In this document: piece after piece, positions 25,342 to 34,882 of the stretch
Numbering within the stretch: the stretch's first letter is position 1
Layout: the number at the start of each line of letters is the position of its first letter
From: Mucilaginibacter sp.
GTDB lineage: Bacteria > Bacteroidota > Bacteroidia > Sphingobacteriales > Sphingobacteriaceae
Direction: 5' to 3'
NCBI GenBank assembly: GCA_028288085.1
Contig: JAQBOK010000047.1
Location: 1-38,952, forward strand
Length of the DNA: 38,952 bases
Notes under the pieces: model-generated
Databases searched by the model: none
Told to the model about the DNA's origin: nothing
The model's input: only the letters and a program-made list of their open reading frames with translations
Made by a program: the position numbers and the translations under genes

Positions 25342-25362
25342 ACCTGCCTGCGGTAGGCAGGT
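25342..25362. repeat. REP-like intergenic hairpin ACCTGCCT-GCGGT-AGGCAGGT
   Basis: Perfect 8-bp inverted repeat between the GT2 and flippase genes. Confidence 0.55.
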
Positions 25363-25407
25363 ATCTCGTCGAAATTGACATGATCGTATAAAATCCAACC
25401 CCTGTTA

Positions 25408-26823
25408 ATGAAAAGAAAGCTTGTAAATAATCTTTCCGCTAATACTTTACAGCTTATCATTAACCAGCTATTCGGGCTGATCATATTTTATATTTTATCA
25501 ACCAGCCTTGATAAAAACAGCTTTGGGCAGATCAACCTGGCATTAGCGCTGTTGCTGGCCATATTTAACATCCTTTCATTTGGTATAGACCAGATCGCCG
25601 TAAGAAAGATCGCATCAGGAGAAAAACCAGGACCTGTATTGTCTCTTTATATCAGCCATGTATTACTTACCGGACTGGCATTTTATGGACTTTTACTGTT
25701 TGGCCGGGGCTTATTTTCACCGGCTATAAATTCATACAACCTGGTATTGTTAATAGGCGCCGGAAAGCTGATGATCTACTTTTCAACTCCTTTTAAGCAA
25801 TCAGCCATAGGCATGGAACGGTTCAGATTGCTGGCCTGGATGTCTGTTATCTCTAACGTTGCGCGCGCATGCGCCCTTATAGCCCTCTCCCTGATGCACA
25901 TTATTACGCTGCGGTCTGTCATTATCGTATTTATAAGCGGCGACCTGCTGGAATTGGTGATCGGGCTATTTCTTTTTAAACGATATACCGGGCTACCGTT
26001 GAGTTTTAAATGGAGTAAAAGCACCTACATCAGTTTGCTAAAAGAGTCGTTTCCGCAGTTTGGCGTAGTGATCATTACCTCGGCCCTTGCCCGGTTCGAT
26101 TGGATATTTATCGGGGTCATTGTATCAGCCGTTAGCCTGGCCGAGTACAGCTTTGCATACAAGGTTTTTGAATTATCTACTTTGCCCCTGCTGGCCATAG
26201 CGCCCCTGCTTATCCCATGGTTTACTCGCATTTTCAAAACCGGTGTGCCTAATATCGTAAAACTGAAATTACTGGCAAGATTGGAAATGATCATTGCCGC
26301 GTTTACAATCGTCATTATCAATATATGCTGGACACCTGTTATCGACCGGATCACGGCCGGCAAATACGGTGCGGTAAATGAGCGAACCATTTTTATACTG
26401 ACCCTCTGTATCCCCCTGCTTTATCTCACTAATTTTTTATGGACAATCAGCTTTGCCAAAGGGCGATTAAAAATGATATTTACGGCTTTTGTTATTACGT
26501 TATCAGTAAATGTGGCGGTTGATATTATTTTGATCCCGCTTTATAAAAATGAAGGCGCGGCTATTGGTTACCTGGCCGGCTACCTGGCTCAAACCGTGTA
26601 CTTTATTATAAAGAATGATGTGAAGGAACTAAATAAAGCTTTGTATCCTTTAATAATTTGTATGGGATGCGCCTGTTTGAGTATTTTTTTGGCTAAAATG
26701 ATATTTGCAAATGTTTTGGAGGCTGTTTTATTTTCCATTTTATTTTACCTGTTTTTGTTGATGATCACCATGCAGGTAAGGCTGAGGGATTGTAAGGACT
26801 TAAGGGAAGTGGTGGATTGGTAG
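25408..26823 (+). CDS. oligosaccharide flippase/polysaccharide biosynthesis membrane protein (Wzx/MATE-like)
   Basis: 471 aa, many TM helices, N-term NNLSANTLQLIINQLFGLIIFYILSTSLDKNSFGQINLALALL. Confidence 0.9.
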   Translation: MKRKLVNNLSANTLQLIINQLFGLIIFYILSTSLDKNSFGQINLALALLLAIFNILSFGIDQIAVRKIASGEKPGPVLSLYISHVLLTGLAFYGLLLFGRGLFSPAINSYNLVLLIGAGKLMIYFSTPFKQSAIGMERFRLLAWMSVISNVARACALIALSLMHIITLRSVIIVFISGDLLELVIGLFLFKRYTGLPLSFKWSKSTYISLLKESFPQFGVVIITSALARFDWIFIGVIVSAVSLAEYSFAYKVFELSTLPLLAIAPLLIPWFTRIFKTGVPNIVKLKLLARLEMIIAAFTIVIINICWTPVIDRITAGKYGAVNERTIFILTLCIPLLYLTNFLWTISFAKGRLKMIFTAFVITLSVNVAVDIILIPLYKNEGAAIGYLAGYLAQTVYFIIKNDVKELNKALYPLIICMGCACLSIFLAKMIFANVLEAVLFSILFYLFLLMITMQVRLRDCKDLREVVDW

Positions 26824-26893
26824 CTCTGCTTGTCATTCAGCTTTACACTGCTTTGAAACCTGTTAGCATCGCATTCAAAAGATATACTCAACA

Positions 26894-26924
26894 GGCAACT
26901 AATTTACGTTTGACAGCGTAGCTA
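26894..26924 (+). promoter_or_regulatory. Candidate ECF promoter of the ABC exporter/GT4 unit: GGCAACT-N16-CGTAGCTA
   Basis: GGCAACT AATTTACGTTTGACAG CGTAGCTA upstream of the 26978 ORF. Confidence 0.6.
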
Positions 26925-26977
26925 TTAATGAGTATTTTGCTTGCTGCCAAACTTATAATATTACAATTACTGCACCG

Positions 26978-28642
26978 GTGCATTTTTTATCAGGTATCCT
27001 AACCATACTGGATCAAAAAGAAAGAGTACGATTATTCGTTCTCATACTTTTAGATGTAATTATCAGTGCGCTTGATGTAGCCTTTCTTGGGCTAACCATC
27101 GTTGTCATCAACTTTTATATCAAAAATTCGGCGTTACCTTATATACAAATACTGCCTCACACGCTGGCCAATCAAAATTCCATTCTGCTTATAAGCGTGT
27201 TTTTTATTCTTTTCGCTATAAAAAACCTGTTTGCTTATTGGGTTTCATCCTCCCGGTTTCGTTTCACTTATGGCGTGGCCTCCCGCTTGTCTGAACGCAA
27301 TATAAGGCATTATCTAAGGGACGATTATTTGAAGTTTGTTAATATTGATTCTGCAGTGCATATCCGTAAGATCAGCAATCAACCCATTGAGTTTTGCTAC
27401 TATATTTTAACCAATTTTCAGCAAATTATATCGCAAAGTTTGTTGGTTTTATTCACCGTGGGCGCCGTGCTGATTTATCATGCCAGCTTGTTTTTTCTTT
27501 TGTTGCTATTGCTGATGCCGGTGGTAGCTTTTTTAGGATGGCTGTTAAAACGGCAATTGAAGGAGGTTCGCAAGCACATTAAAAAAACCAACATAGAAAC
27601 AATCAAGAACTTAAAAGAAGCATTGGCCGGTTATACTGAAAGCAATGTGTATGGCAAGAATGACTTTTTTGCTGACCGGTATTACCAGCAGCAGCGGCAT
27701 CTGAACCAACTGATATGTACTCAGCAAAGCTTACAGGCATTGCCATCGAGGCTGATAGAGGTTTTTGCCATTTTAGGTTTTTTTATACTAATAGTAATCA
27801 ATAAATGGTCCGTGCATTCTCCTGCGCTTGATGTATTTACCATTGGTATATTTATGGCAGCAGCCTACAAAATTATTCCCGGGGTAGTACAGGTATTAAA
27901 TAGTGCCGGGCAGATGAAAACCTATGAGTTTACGCTACATGATCTGTTGCCGGATGATAATAGCTTAATAGCAATAAAGGACAATAGCCCCGCTCCTGCT
28001 ATCAACTCCGTTGAATTCAGCTCAGTAGGTTTTAAATATAATGAACAGCAGATTTTGAAGGGTATGAACTTTTCTATTTCGCCCGGCAATTTTGTTGGCA
28101 TTTCAGGAAACTCCGGACGTGGCAAAACCACATTGATTAACTTGTTATTGGGTTTTATAACACCTGGCTGCGGTTCTATCACCATAAATAATAAAGAAAC
28201 AACCAGCGCCGAAAGGCAGCATTACTGGAGCAGGATATCCTATATTAAACAGCAGCCATTTTTTATTCACGATACGGTATTAAAAAATATAACGCTGGCT
28301 GATGGCGGGTATGATGTAAATGAATTAACCGAAATACTTTCCTTTTGCGGGCTTGATACCTTGCTTGGGCAATACCCCGAAGGCATCAATTTGATAATTA
28401 CCGAAAATGGTAAAAACCTGAGCGGCGGACAGCGGCAAAGGGTAATGCTGGCAAGGGCGCTTTACCACGGTTTTGATTTACTTATTTTGGATGAGCCATT
28501 TGGAGAGATGGACCAGGCATCAGAAAACGCTATTTTAAACCAACTGCAATTACTTGCACAACAGGGCAAAATGATAATGTTTATTACTCACAACAAGGCC
28601 AGTTTAACTTTTTGTACTAAAATAGTTTCGCTTGATGAGTAA
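26978..28642 (+). CDS. ABC transporter, fused permease and ATPase (lipid-linked oligosaccharide flippase-like)
   Basis: TM N-term; Walker A GNSGRGKTT, signature LSGGQRQR, Walker B LLILDEPFGEMD; GTG start. Confidence 0.92.
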   Translation: MHFLSGILTILDQKERVRLFVLILLDVIISALDVAFLGLTIVVINFYIKNSALPYIQILPHTLANQNSILLISVFFILFAIKNLFAYWVSSSRFRFTYGVASRLSERNIRHYLRDDYLKFVNIDSAVHIRKISNQPIEFCYYILTNFQQIISQSLLVLFTVGAVLIYHASLFFLLLLLLMPVVAFLGWLLKRQLKEVRKHIKKTNIETIKNLKEALAGYTESNVYGKNDFFADRYYQQQRHLNQLICTQQSLQALPSRLIEVFAILGFFILIVINKWSVHSPALDVFTIGIFMAAAYKIIPGVVQVLNSAGQMKTYEFTLHDLLPDDNSLIAIKDNSPAPAINSVEFSSVGFKYNEQQILKGMNFSISPGNFVGISGNSGRGKTTLINLLLGFITPGCGSITINNKETTSAERQHYWSRISYIKQQPFFIHDTVLKNITLADGGYDVNELTEILSFCGLDTLLGQYPEGINLIITENGKNLSGGQRQRVMLARALYHGFDLLILDEPFGEMDQASENAILNQLQLLAQQGKMIMFITHNKASLTFCTKIVSLDE

Positions 28643-29714
28643 GCAGGGGAAAACACTGGTGATCCTTAGTCCCGGCTTCCCTGCAAATGAGGCCGACAGT
28701 ACCTGTGTGCCCCCTCAGCAAGTATTTGTAAAGAACCTTAAACAAAATTTTCCGTCCCTTAATATCATCGTTCTGGCATTCCAATACCCTTTTTTACGAA
28801 GCGAATACCAATGGCATGGCATTACAGTAATTGCATTTGGCGGCGAAAACAAGGGCAGGTTTTCCCGGCTGCGCAACTGGATACGTATTTGGATAAAACT
28901 CAGGAAGTTAAACAAGCAATATGAATTGATTGGTTTACTTAGTTTTTGGATGGGTGAATGTGCCTTTATGGCCAATATTTTTGCAAAAAGAAACGGCTTA
29001 AAACACTTCTACTGGATATTAGGACAAGATGCCATGCCAGGGAACAAATATTTTAAGTGGATAAAACCAAAAGAGGAATCTTTAATTGCTTTGTCGGATT
29101 TTATAGCGAAGGAATTCTGTAAAAACTATAAGATAAAACCCGGCCATGTTATCCCCGTTGGTATAGACCCCACAATGTTTGGCATTCCTGCTTCATCAGA
29201 AAGAGATATTGATATTTTAGGTGCAGGTTCGCTTATACCTTTAAAACAATACTATCTTTTTATCGATGCTATAAAATATTTAAAAGACGACTACCCCAAT
29301 ATCAGGGGTGTTATTTGCGGCAAAGGGCCAGAATTTGAGCCGTTGCAAGCCATGATAAAAAGCCTCCACCTCGAAAAAAATGTGGAACTAATGGGCGAAC
29401 TACCTCATACGTGCGTGTTGGCATTGATGCAAAGAGCAAAAATATTTGTCCACACATCGGCTTACGAAGGGTTTGGCGTTGTTTGCCTTGAGGCATTATA
29501 CGCAGGAACACAGGTAGTAAGCTTTGTGAAGCCAATGGATGCCATTATAAAGCACTGGCATTTTACCCAATTGCCGGGCTATATGTTAAAAGTGGTAAGA
29601 GACCTTTTGGCAAATCCTGTCGCGGACCACTCCCCGGTATTACCTTACCCGGTAAATGACAGCACAAAAGCGATGATGAAATTGTTTGATTATAATGAAG
29701 CGGCAATTTCCTGA
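28632..29714 (+). CDS. glycosyltransferase family 4
   Basis: GT-B C-term pattern: ILGAGSLIPLKQYYLFIDAIKYLKDDYPNIRGVICGKGPEFEPLQ...AKIFVHTSAYEGFGVVCLEALYAGTQVVSF. Confidence 0.9.
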   Translation: MMSKQGKTLVILSPGFPANEADSTCVPPQQVFVKNLKQNFPSLNIIVLAFQYPFLRSEYQWHGITVIAFGGENKGRFSRLRNWIRIWIKLRKLNKQYELIGLLSFWMGECAFMANIFAKRNGLKHFYWILGQDAMPGNKYFKWIKPKEESLIALSDFIAKEFCKNYKIKPGHVIPVGIDPTMFGIPASSERDIDILGAGSLIPLKQYYLFIDAIKYLKDDYPNIRGVICGKGPEFEPLQAMIKSLHLEKNVELMGELPHTCVLALMQRAKIFVHTSAYEGFGVVCLEALYAGTQVVSFVKPMDAIIKHWHFTQLPGYMLKVVRDLLANPVADHSPVLPYPVNDSTKAMMKLFDYNEAAIS

Positions 29715-30787
29715 ATTTTGCCGGCAATGGCTTCAAAGGAAAGATTTGCCCTGAAGTATTCAAGAGATAATTTTTGTTTCTCCGGGATATTTATTTGCAA
29801 CGTTTGTTTCAGCGCCGATAATAATCCGGCGTCATTACCCGCTTCATACAATAATCCGCATTGGCCATTATTGGTTATCATCCGGAAGGAAAAAATATCT
29901 GTTACTACAGGCATGCACCCGCATGACATGGCTTCGCATACTGCAGTGCCGCTCCCTTCATAATGTGAACCCGACAAGAAAACATCCGCACTGTTATACC
30001 AATATTGTAATTCAATATGCGGAACTTTTCCAACTAATGAAACCGCATCCTTTCGCGGGGAACTATCTAAAATCTCTTTTATTTCTGTCAATAATTCATC
30101 GGTATGATAAATCATGTACAAATGGGCCGATGGATTGATCTCAGAAAATCGCAAAAACGCTTTTATTACAGTCAAAGGGTCTTTGTTGGCATTAAGTCGC
30201 CCCACCCATAAAAAAATCAGGCCATCGGCAACCCCGGTTTTTGATATGGCCTCTATCCTATCCATCGGAGAAAATACAGACGACACTTCCATCACTTCAT
30301 ATATCTTCTCAACTGATGCAAGGTTGCTTCCTTTAACCCAATCGGCCCCCAGATCATGCGATGCAAATAAATAAGCATCAACACAGCGGTCTGCTAGTTT
30401 TTGGAGATACTTTTTTATGCCATTATGAGGTTTTTCAGCATGGTTTTGTATAATTATTTTTGTGTTTCTGCCTAACCGCAAACGCAACTGGATAACCTGC
30501 AGGGGAAAATGAAGACTCTGGATCACCACCACATCTGGCTTTTGGTTTTTAATAAAACCATGCAATTTACGGGGAAATAATAAGCCTAATTTAGAAAAAC
30601 GCTTAAAGTAATATTGCACACCACCTTTTGAATATTCCCCATCGTAGTCTATCTGTTCAATGCTTGTTACCTGATTGTTTTTCGCCAATGCTTCTAGTAT
30701 ACCGGTGTAGGCTTTTATACGATCTATCCAGGCTTCGGGGCTGTTAAATTCTTTAGTGAATACATAGCTGGCAAAAACAAATCTCAT
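29690..30787 (-). CDS. glycosyltransferase family 4
   Basis: LIFLWVGRLNANKDPLTVIKAFLRF...ADVFLSGSHYEGSGTAVCEAMSCGCMPVVTDI. Confidence 0.92.
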   Translation of the reverse strand: MRFVFASYVFTKEFNSPEAWIDRIKAYTGILEALAKNNQVTSIEQIDYDGEYSKGGVQYYFKRFSKLGLLFPRKLHGFIKNQKPDVVVIQSLHFPLQVIQLRLRLGRNTKIIIQNHAEKPHNGIKKYLQKLADRCVDAYLFASHDLGADWVKGSNLASVEKIYEVMEVSSVFSPMDRIEAISKTGVADGLIFLWVGRLNANKDPLTVIKAFLRFSEINPSAHLYMIYHTDELLTEIKEILDSSPRKDAVSLVGKVPHIELQYWYNSADVFLSGSHYEGSGTAVCEAMSCGCMPVVTDIFSFRMITNNGQCGLLYEAGNDAGLLSALKQTLQINIPEKQKLSLEYFRANLSFEAIAGKIQEIAASL

Positions 30788-30789
30788 CG

Positions 30790-31740
30790 TCAGAAGATAT
30801 CTATATCGGCAAACGTGAATTTAATTTTATCCAACTCGATATGTGAGCCCAGGTCTTTAAACAATACATGGAAGGACGGAACAGCCCTGTACCGGGCACC
30901 AAACAGGGATGACAATTTGGTTTGATGGCTGGTATGAAATTGTATATTCCTGAGGCCCAATCTTAAGGCGAGTTTTTTTAAATGGTACATCATGTCATCA
31001 AAATCTTCTTCCCTGCAATTAATATCACCTATAACCAACCCGTTCCTGATCTTTATCCACAATAATGATTGCCCGATCCTAATCACCTGCGTATCATGAT
31101 AGGTTTTATAATTAACATAATGTGCATTACGGTTTACACCAGCAAAATCATCTTTAAACACAGAATTTTCAATACCTTTTTGCGGCAAAAGATATTTTCG
31201 TAACACCTTTTCCTGGTATTTCGAATACATTTTTTTCAGGAATGGCAGTCTTTTAGATATAGTTTCCAATGATATAATACCAGTTGGTATAATATAGCAA
31301 TCCATGGTTTCGGTCATTTGCCATCTTAATTTAAACAGGAAACCATGTAGCGAATTTTGATTGGGAAACCCAAACACAACACTTATGCCATTTTGCGTAC
31401 AAAGTTCAAAAGTGAGGTTGGCAAGTTGTATGAATAATCCTTTAAACCGGTATTTTGGATGTGTCATCGTGTCTGCTGATTGGGCAGCCAGCAATAACTG
31501 ATCTTCATACCTGATAAAGCAGGGGATAACGCCATAATAAGCCATTGGTTCGTGCTTATCATTATAGGCGAAAAAACCCATGTAGGCTACACCTGTATAG
31601 GCTGTATCGTATTTTTTTATGAAATAACCATTATTGTGCGGTTTGTTATAAACTGCGTTATGTAATTTATCTAAGTCGCCAAGGTTATCCTTGCTTAGTT
31701 GTTCAAAATAATACTCTTTTTTCTCAGTATTATCGCTCAT
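30790..31740 (-). CDS. GNAT-like acyltransferase
   Basis: MAYYGVIPCFIRYEDQLLLAAQSADTMTHPKYRFKGLFIQLANLTFELCTQNGISVVFGFPNQNS. Confidence 0.8.
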   Translation of the reverse strand: MSDNTEKKEYYFEQLSKDNLGDLDKLHNAVYNKPHNNGYFIKKYDTAYTGVAYMGFFAYNDKHEPMAYYGVIPCFIRYEDQLLLAAQSADTMTHPKYRFKGLFIQLANLTFELCTQNGISVVFGFPNQNSLHGFLFKLRWQMTETMDCYIIPTGIISLETISKRLPFLKKMYSKYQEKVLRKYLLPQKGIENSVFKDDFAGVNRNAHYVNYKTYHDTQVIRIGQSLLWIKIRNGLVIGDINCREEDFDDMMYHLKKLALRLGLRNIQFHTSHQTKLSSLFGARYRAVPSFHVLFKDLGSHIELDKIKFTFADIDIF

Positions 31741-32749
31741 AGCTCCTGGTTATAGTGGCATGCATCTGATTTACAGGCGAAATAAAGGGATTAACAGTAA
31801 ATCTTTCTCTCATAGCTCCATCGGCATGGTCTTCGGCAAAATAAAAGTCCATTGCCAGCAATTGATCGTATCCGGCATTTTTAGCAGCTTTAATTGTAGC
31901 GCGGGTGTAGCTGCCATATGGAAAAGCGAGGCTGGTTATGGGCTTATCAATTATATTTTCGAGGTATTGCTTTGATCGCGCCATTTCATCAACGGCATCG
32001 CCAATAGGGATACACGCCAGGTCATTGTGATAATATCCATGAGAGCCAATACCGGCAAACGGAGAAGCGGATAATTCCTGTATCTGCTCTTTAGTCATTT
32101 GCAGCCAGTAATCTTCATCATTCGGCTTGTTTTCTCTGTAGGGGACCAGTGGATATAACAGCTTCATCATTTCTTCTTTAACACCAAAGCCACCTGAACG
32201 CAATATCTCTACCATGCTCATGCCGCTTTGCCCGGATATATATTTATTAAAACGGTTCTTATAGAACTGCTCATTTTTATAGAACAGCTTTGCAGGCCCG
32301 TATTTACTTACGATGCCTAAAAAATCGTTCCATAAAACATCATGCCCGGCATCCCGTATAGCGGTTATAAAGAAAGTAGCGGGCAATTGATATTTCTTTA
32401 ATAAAGATAGCACATACTTATGATTATTTGCATACCCATCGTCAAACGTTATGCAGATATTAAATTTATCCCTGCTAAAACGTTCCTGGTAATAATCATC
32501 AAGCGAAATTACATTAAAGTATTGCTGGTAAAATTGCAAATGCTGCTCAAATGTTTTAAGTTTTAAAAAAATGGGGTTAAAGCGGGTATGGTCATGCTTG
32601 CATATACCGTGATAGATCAGTATACGGCTCCCCCGTGCATTTCTGTAAAAACTCTCGTCGAACCCCAGCAAATGACCAATATCCCGGCCCAGGTATTTGG
32701 TTTCCCTATACAGTTTGGAGCGGATTCTTTGAGTTAAGGTCATCATCAA
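31730..32749 (-). CDS. polysaccharide deacetylase family protein (CE4/NodB-like)
   Basis: ILIYHGICKHDHTRFNP...FNICITFDDGYANNHKYVLSLLKKYQLPATFFIT...IGSHGYYHNDLA...SLAFPYGSYT. Confidence 0.93.
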   Translation of the reverse strand: MMMTLTQRIRSKLYRETKYLGRDIGHLLGFDESFYRNARGSRILIYHGICKHDHTRFNPIFLKLKTFEQHLQFYQQYFNVISLDDYYQERFSRDKFNICITFDDGYANNHKYVLSLLKKYQLPATFFITAIRDAGHDVLWNDFLGIVSKYGPAKLFYKNEQFYKNRFNKYISGQSGMSMVEILRSGGFGVKEEMMKLLYPLVPYRENKPNDEDYWLQMTKEQIQELSASPFAGIGSHGYYHNDLACIPIGDAVDEMARSKQYLENIIDKPITSLAFPYGSYTRATIKAAKNAGYDQLLAMDFYFAEDHADGAMRERFTVNPFISPVNQMHATITRSYER

Positions 32750-32772
32750 AAACTATTAAATATCGGCGCACA

Positions 32773-33918
32773 TTATATCACCGGGAAACTTGCTTCGGGA
32801 TAATATTGTTTTATTTTTTGCATCAACTCCGGCAAATTGCCCTGAATATATTTGCAAGTGCCATTTATGTAGATGCGACTATAATTTTCCAGTTTTACGC
32901 TATTGAGTTGTGCAATCAATTCTTCATCAAACAAACTAATTTTCCCTTTATGTATCACCATCAGTATATCCTCCGGATCAGTTTCAAAAAAAGAATTGGA
33001 AGCTGAGCCATTTTTCATTTTCGCTACCACCAGGTCGGCATCCTTATTTTCTGCAATTTCGCCACTGTTAAGCTTCCACGTATTTGCTGCATTAATGGTC
33101 AGTGTATCATACAGTTCCTTATCAGCCAGGAATTTTGTTTTACGCGCCAGGCGAATATGGCTCCATATATTCCAATCACCGGTAAGGGTCGAATCGGTGC
33201 CAAACAGCAAAGTAGTGTGTTTTTTTAGTCGATTTACCGGAGCTGTTTGATTGAGTAAAAAGTAATTTGACCCAGGACACCAAACCAATGCCCTAAATGA
33301 TTTTACCTGGTTTTCGGTAATAGCCACTCCGTGTACCCCTATCAATACCCTTTTCAGAAGGTTCCAACTAATGAGCTTGTCAATTTCTTTTAACGATGCC
33401 ACATCAGTTCCTTCGCCGGTATGGATAACCACGGGAATATTTTTTTTAAGTGGATTATTAAGTGCCAGCTTCCATTTTTTTTCAAATTGTACAGAATGTA
33501 TAGATTGGCAATCCTGGTAAACAGTGATCAGACCGCTTTGATCTTTTATTTTTTTCCCATGGTTTATTACCGTTGTTACCCCACATATCAGATTTTTATA
33601 AATGCCCCATTGGTCGCGCAATGGGCCGGGAACTTTTAATACAGCGGCAATTTTATCCTTATAATTTTTGTGAATGTAAGCGCCCCATTCGGTATAGTTT
33701 TTATAGGTATTATCGCCCAGCGCGGGAAACAGATTAAAATCCAGGTGATCGTGCGAATTTATCAATCCGGGAAAAATGATCGCGTTATCAAATGATACCC
33801 TAAACTCTTCGCTGGTAGCAGGAAAAGGATGGGGCGAGATTTGTGCTATTTTGCCATCACTCACCCTGATATTAACCTTGCTGGCCGTTAAAGCTAATTT
33901 TACATTATTCAGGAGCAT
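32773..33918 (-). CDS. metal-dependent amidohydrolase (TRZ/ATZ-like)
   Basis: GLINSHDHLDFN (HxH), VVIHTGEGTD, VLIGVHGVAI, LLFGTDSTLTGDWNIWSHIR; ATG 33918 preferred, ORF track extends to 33987 inside the upstream gene. Confidence 0.85.
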   Translation of the reverse strand: MLLNNVKLALTASKVNIRVSDGKIAQISPHPFPATSEEFRVSFDNAIIFPGLINSHDHLDFNLFPALGDNTYKNYTEWGAYIHKNYKDKIAAVLKVPGPLRDQWGIYKNLICGVTTVINHGKKIKDQSGLITVYQDCQSIHSVQFEKKWKLALNNPLKKNIPVVIHTGEGTDVASLKEIDKLISWNLLKRVLIGVHGVAITENQVKSFRALVWCPGSNYFLLNQTAPVNRLKKHTTLLFGTDSTLTGDWNIWSHIRLARKTKFLADKELYDTLTINAANTWKLNSGEIAENKDADLVVAKMKNGSASNSFFETDPEDILMVIHKGKISLFDEELIAQLNSVKLENYSRIYINGTCKYIQGNLPELMQKIKQYYPEASFPVI

Positions 33919-34657
33919 TACTTTTTTTAAAATGAAGACCATAAATAACCGGGAAGCCTTTAAATTGCTCATATACCGGTAAAGCATTTTGCTGTGTATA
34001 ATAATGCTTCATAGTTTCATCTATACAAATCTCTTCGTCGGCAACCACTTTGAAGCCGTTTTGTTGTAAAATATCTTTTATGGTATTGATGGAGTGGACG
34101 TAATTTTTTACCGATAACTGAACATTGTTGTGTTTAAAAGTCCTTTTACCACCAAAAGCTAATAGTTTGGGATGAAAATCAGTGATAATAATATCGCCGT
34201 ATGCCTTCAAAATCCGGCACCAGGCCTCTAAGGCCTGTTCAATATTTTCTATATGTGCAACAGTGAGCGTTGACACTATCGTATCAAAAGAATCGTCGTT
34301 TACAGCAGAAAAAAGGTCATCCGTTATTTTGTGTGTATGGGCACCAGGAAACTTGTCCTTCAGTTTATTCAGCATCCCTTCAGACACATCAAACCCCGTT
34401 AAACTCAAAGGGTGCATTTTTAAAATTTTAGACCAGTGCCTTCCCGTGCCGCAACCTATATCGGCTACAGCCTTGTTTTGTATAACATTTTTATTGACCA
34501 GTTCGGGAAACAAAACCTCGTCCAGGTCAAGCATCAGGTTACCCGGTTGCGCATCATAATCCTGCGACCAAAGGTCATACGCCTCTGATGAGTTTTTTTC
34601 TGTTACAGGCCGTTTAAAAAAGCGCTGCCGTATGTAATTTTTAACTGTAGGGATCAA
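33905..34657 (-). CDS. class I SAM-dependent methyltransferase
   Basis: VADIGCGTGRHWSKILKMHPLSLTGFDVSEGML...FDTIVSTLTVAHIENIEQAL. Confidence 0.92.
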   Translation of the reverse strand: MIPTVKNYIRQRFFKRPVTEKNSSEAYDLWSQDYDAQPGNLMLDLDEVLFPELVNKNVIQNKAVADIGCGTGRHWSKILKMHPLSLTGFDVSEGMLNKLKDKFPGAHTHKITDDLFSAVNDDSFDTIVSTLTVAHIENIEQALEAWCRILKAYGDIIITDFHPKLLAFGGKRTFKHNNVQLSVKNYVHSINTIKDILQQNGFKVVADEEICIDETMKHYYTQQNALPVYEQFKGFPVIYGLHFKKSNAPE

Positions 34658-34677
34658 TGGGTTTAAGGGTTTTAATA

Positions 34678-34708
34678 CAAATACGAAGTTGGGTGCTTAA
34701 TGGTTGCC
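34678..34708 (-). promoter_or_regulatory. Candidate ECF promoter of the minus-strand operon: GGCAACC-N16-CGTATTTG
   Basis: Minus GGCAACC ATTAAGCACCCAACTT CGTATTTG, 26 nt from ATG. Confidence 0.75.
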
Positions 34709-34730
34709 AGCGGCAAATTTTATTTCAGTT

Positions 34731-34765
34731 GGCAGGCAACCCCGTCTTATTCCAAAGCGTATTTG
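34731..34765 (+). promoter_or_regulatory. Candidate ECF promoter of the radical SAM operon: GGCAGGCAACC-N16-CGTATTTG
   Basis: GGCAACC CCGTCTTATTCCAAAG CGTATTTG. Confidence 0.75.
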
Positions 34766-34882
34766 CAATGTGTGTTTCAATAAGTTATTGATTGGTAAAT
34801 TGGTATTGGCTTTAAAGTAGCGGTGGGGATTAAACCCATCGTTACAAAAGCCAATAAATTATTTAAACTGAGTATTTATAAA

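Noticed and set aside
25331-25390. Possible sixth ECF-type promoter before the flippase (GAACC ... CTCGTC)
   Set aside because: Spacer is about 22 nt and the -35 half-site differs; the segment is better explained as a REP-like hairpin.
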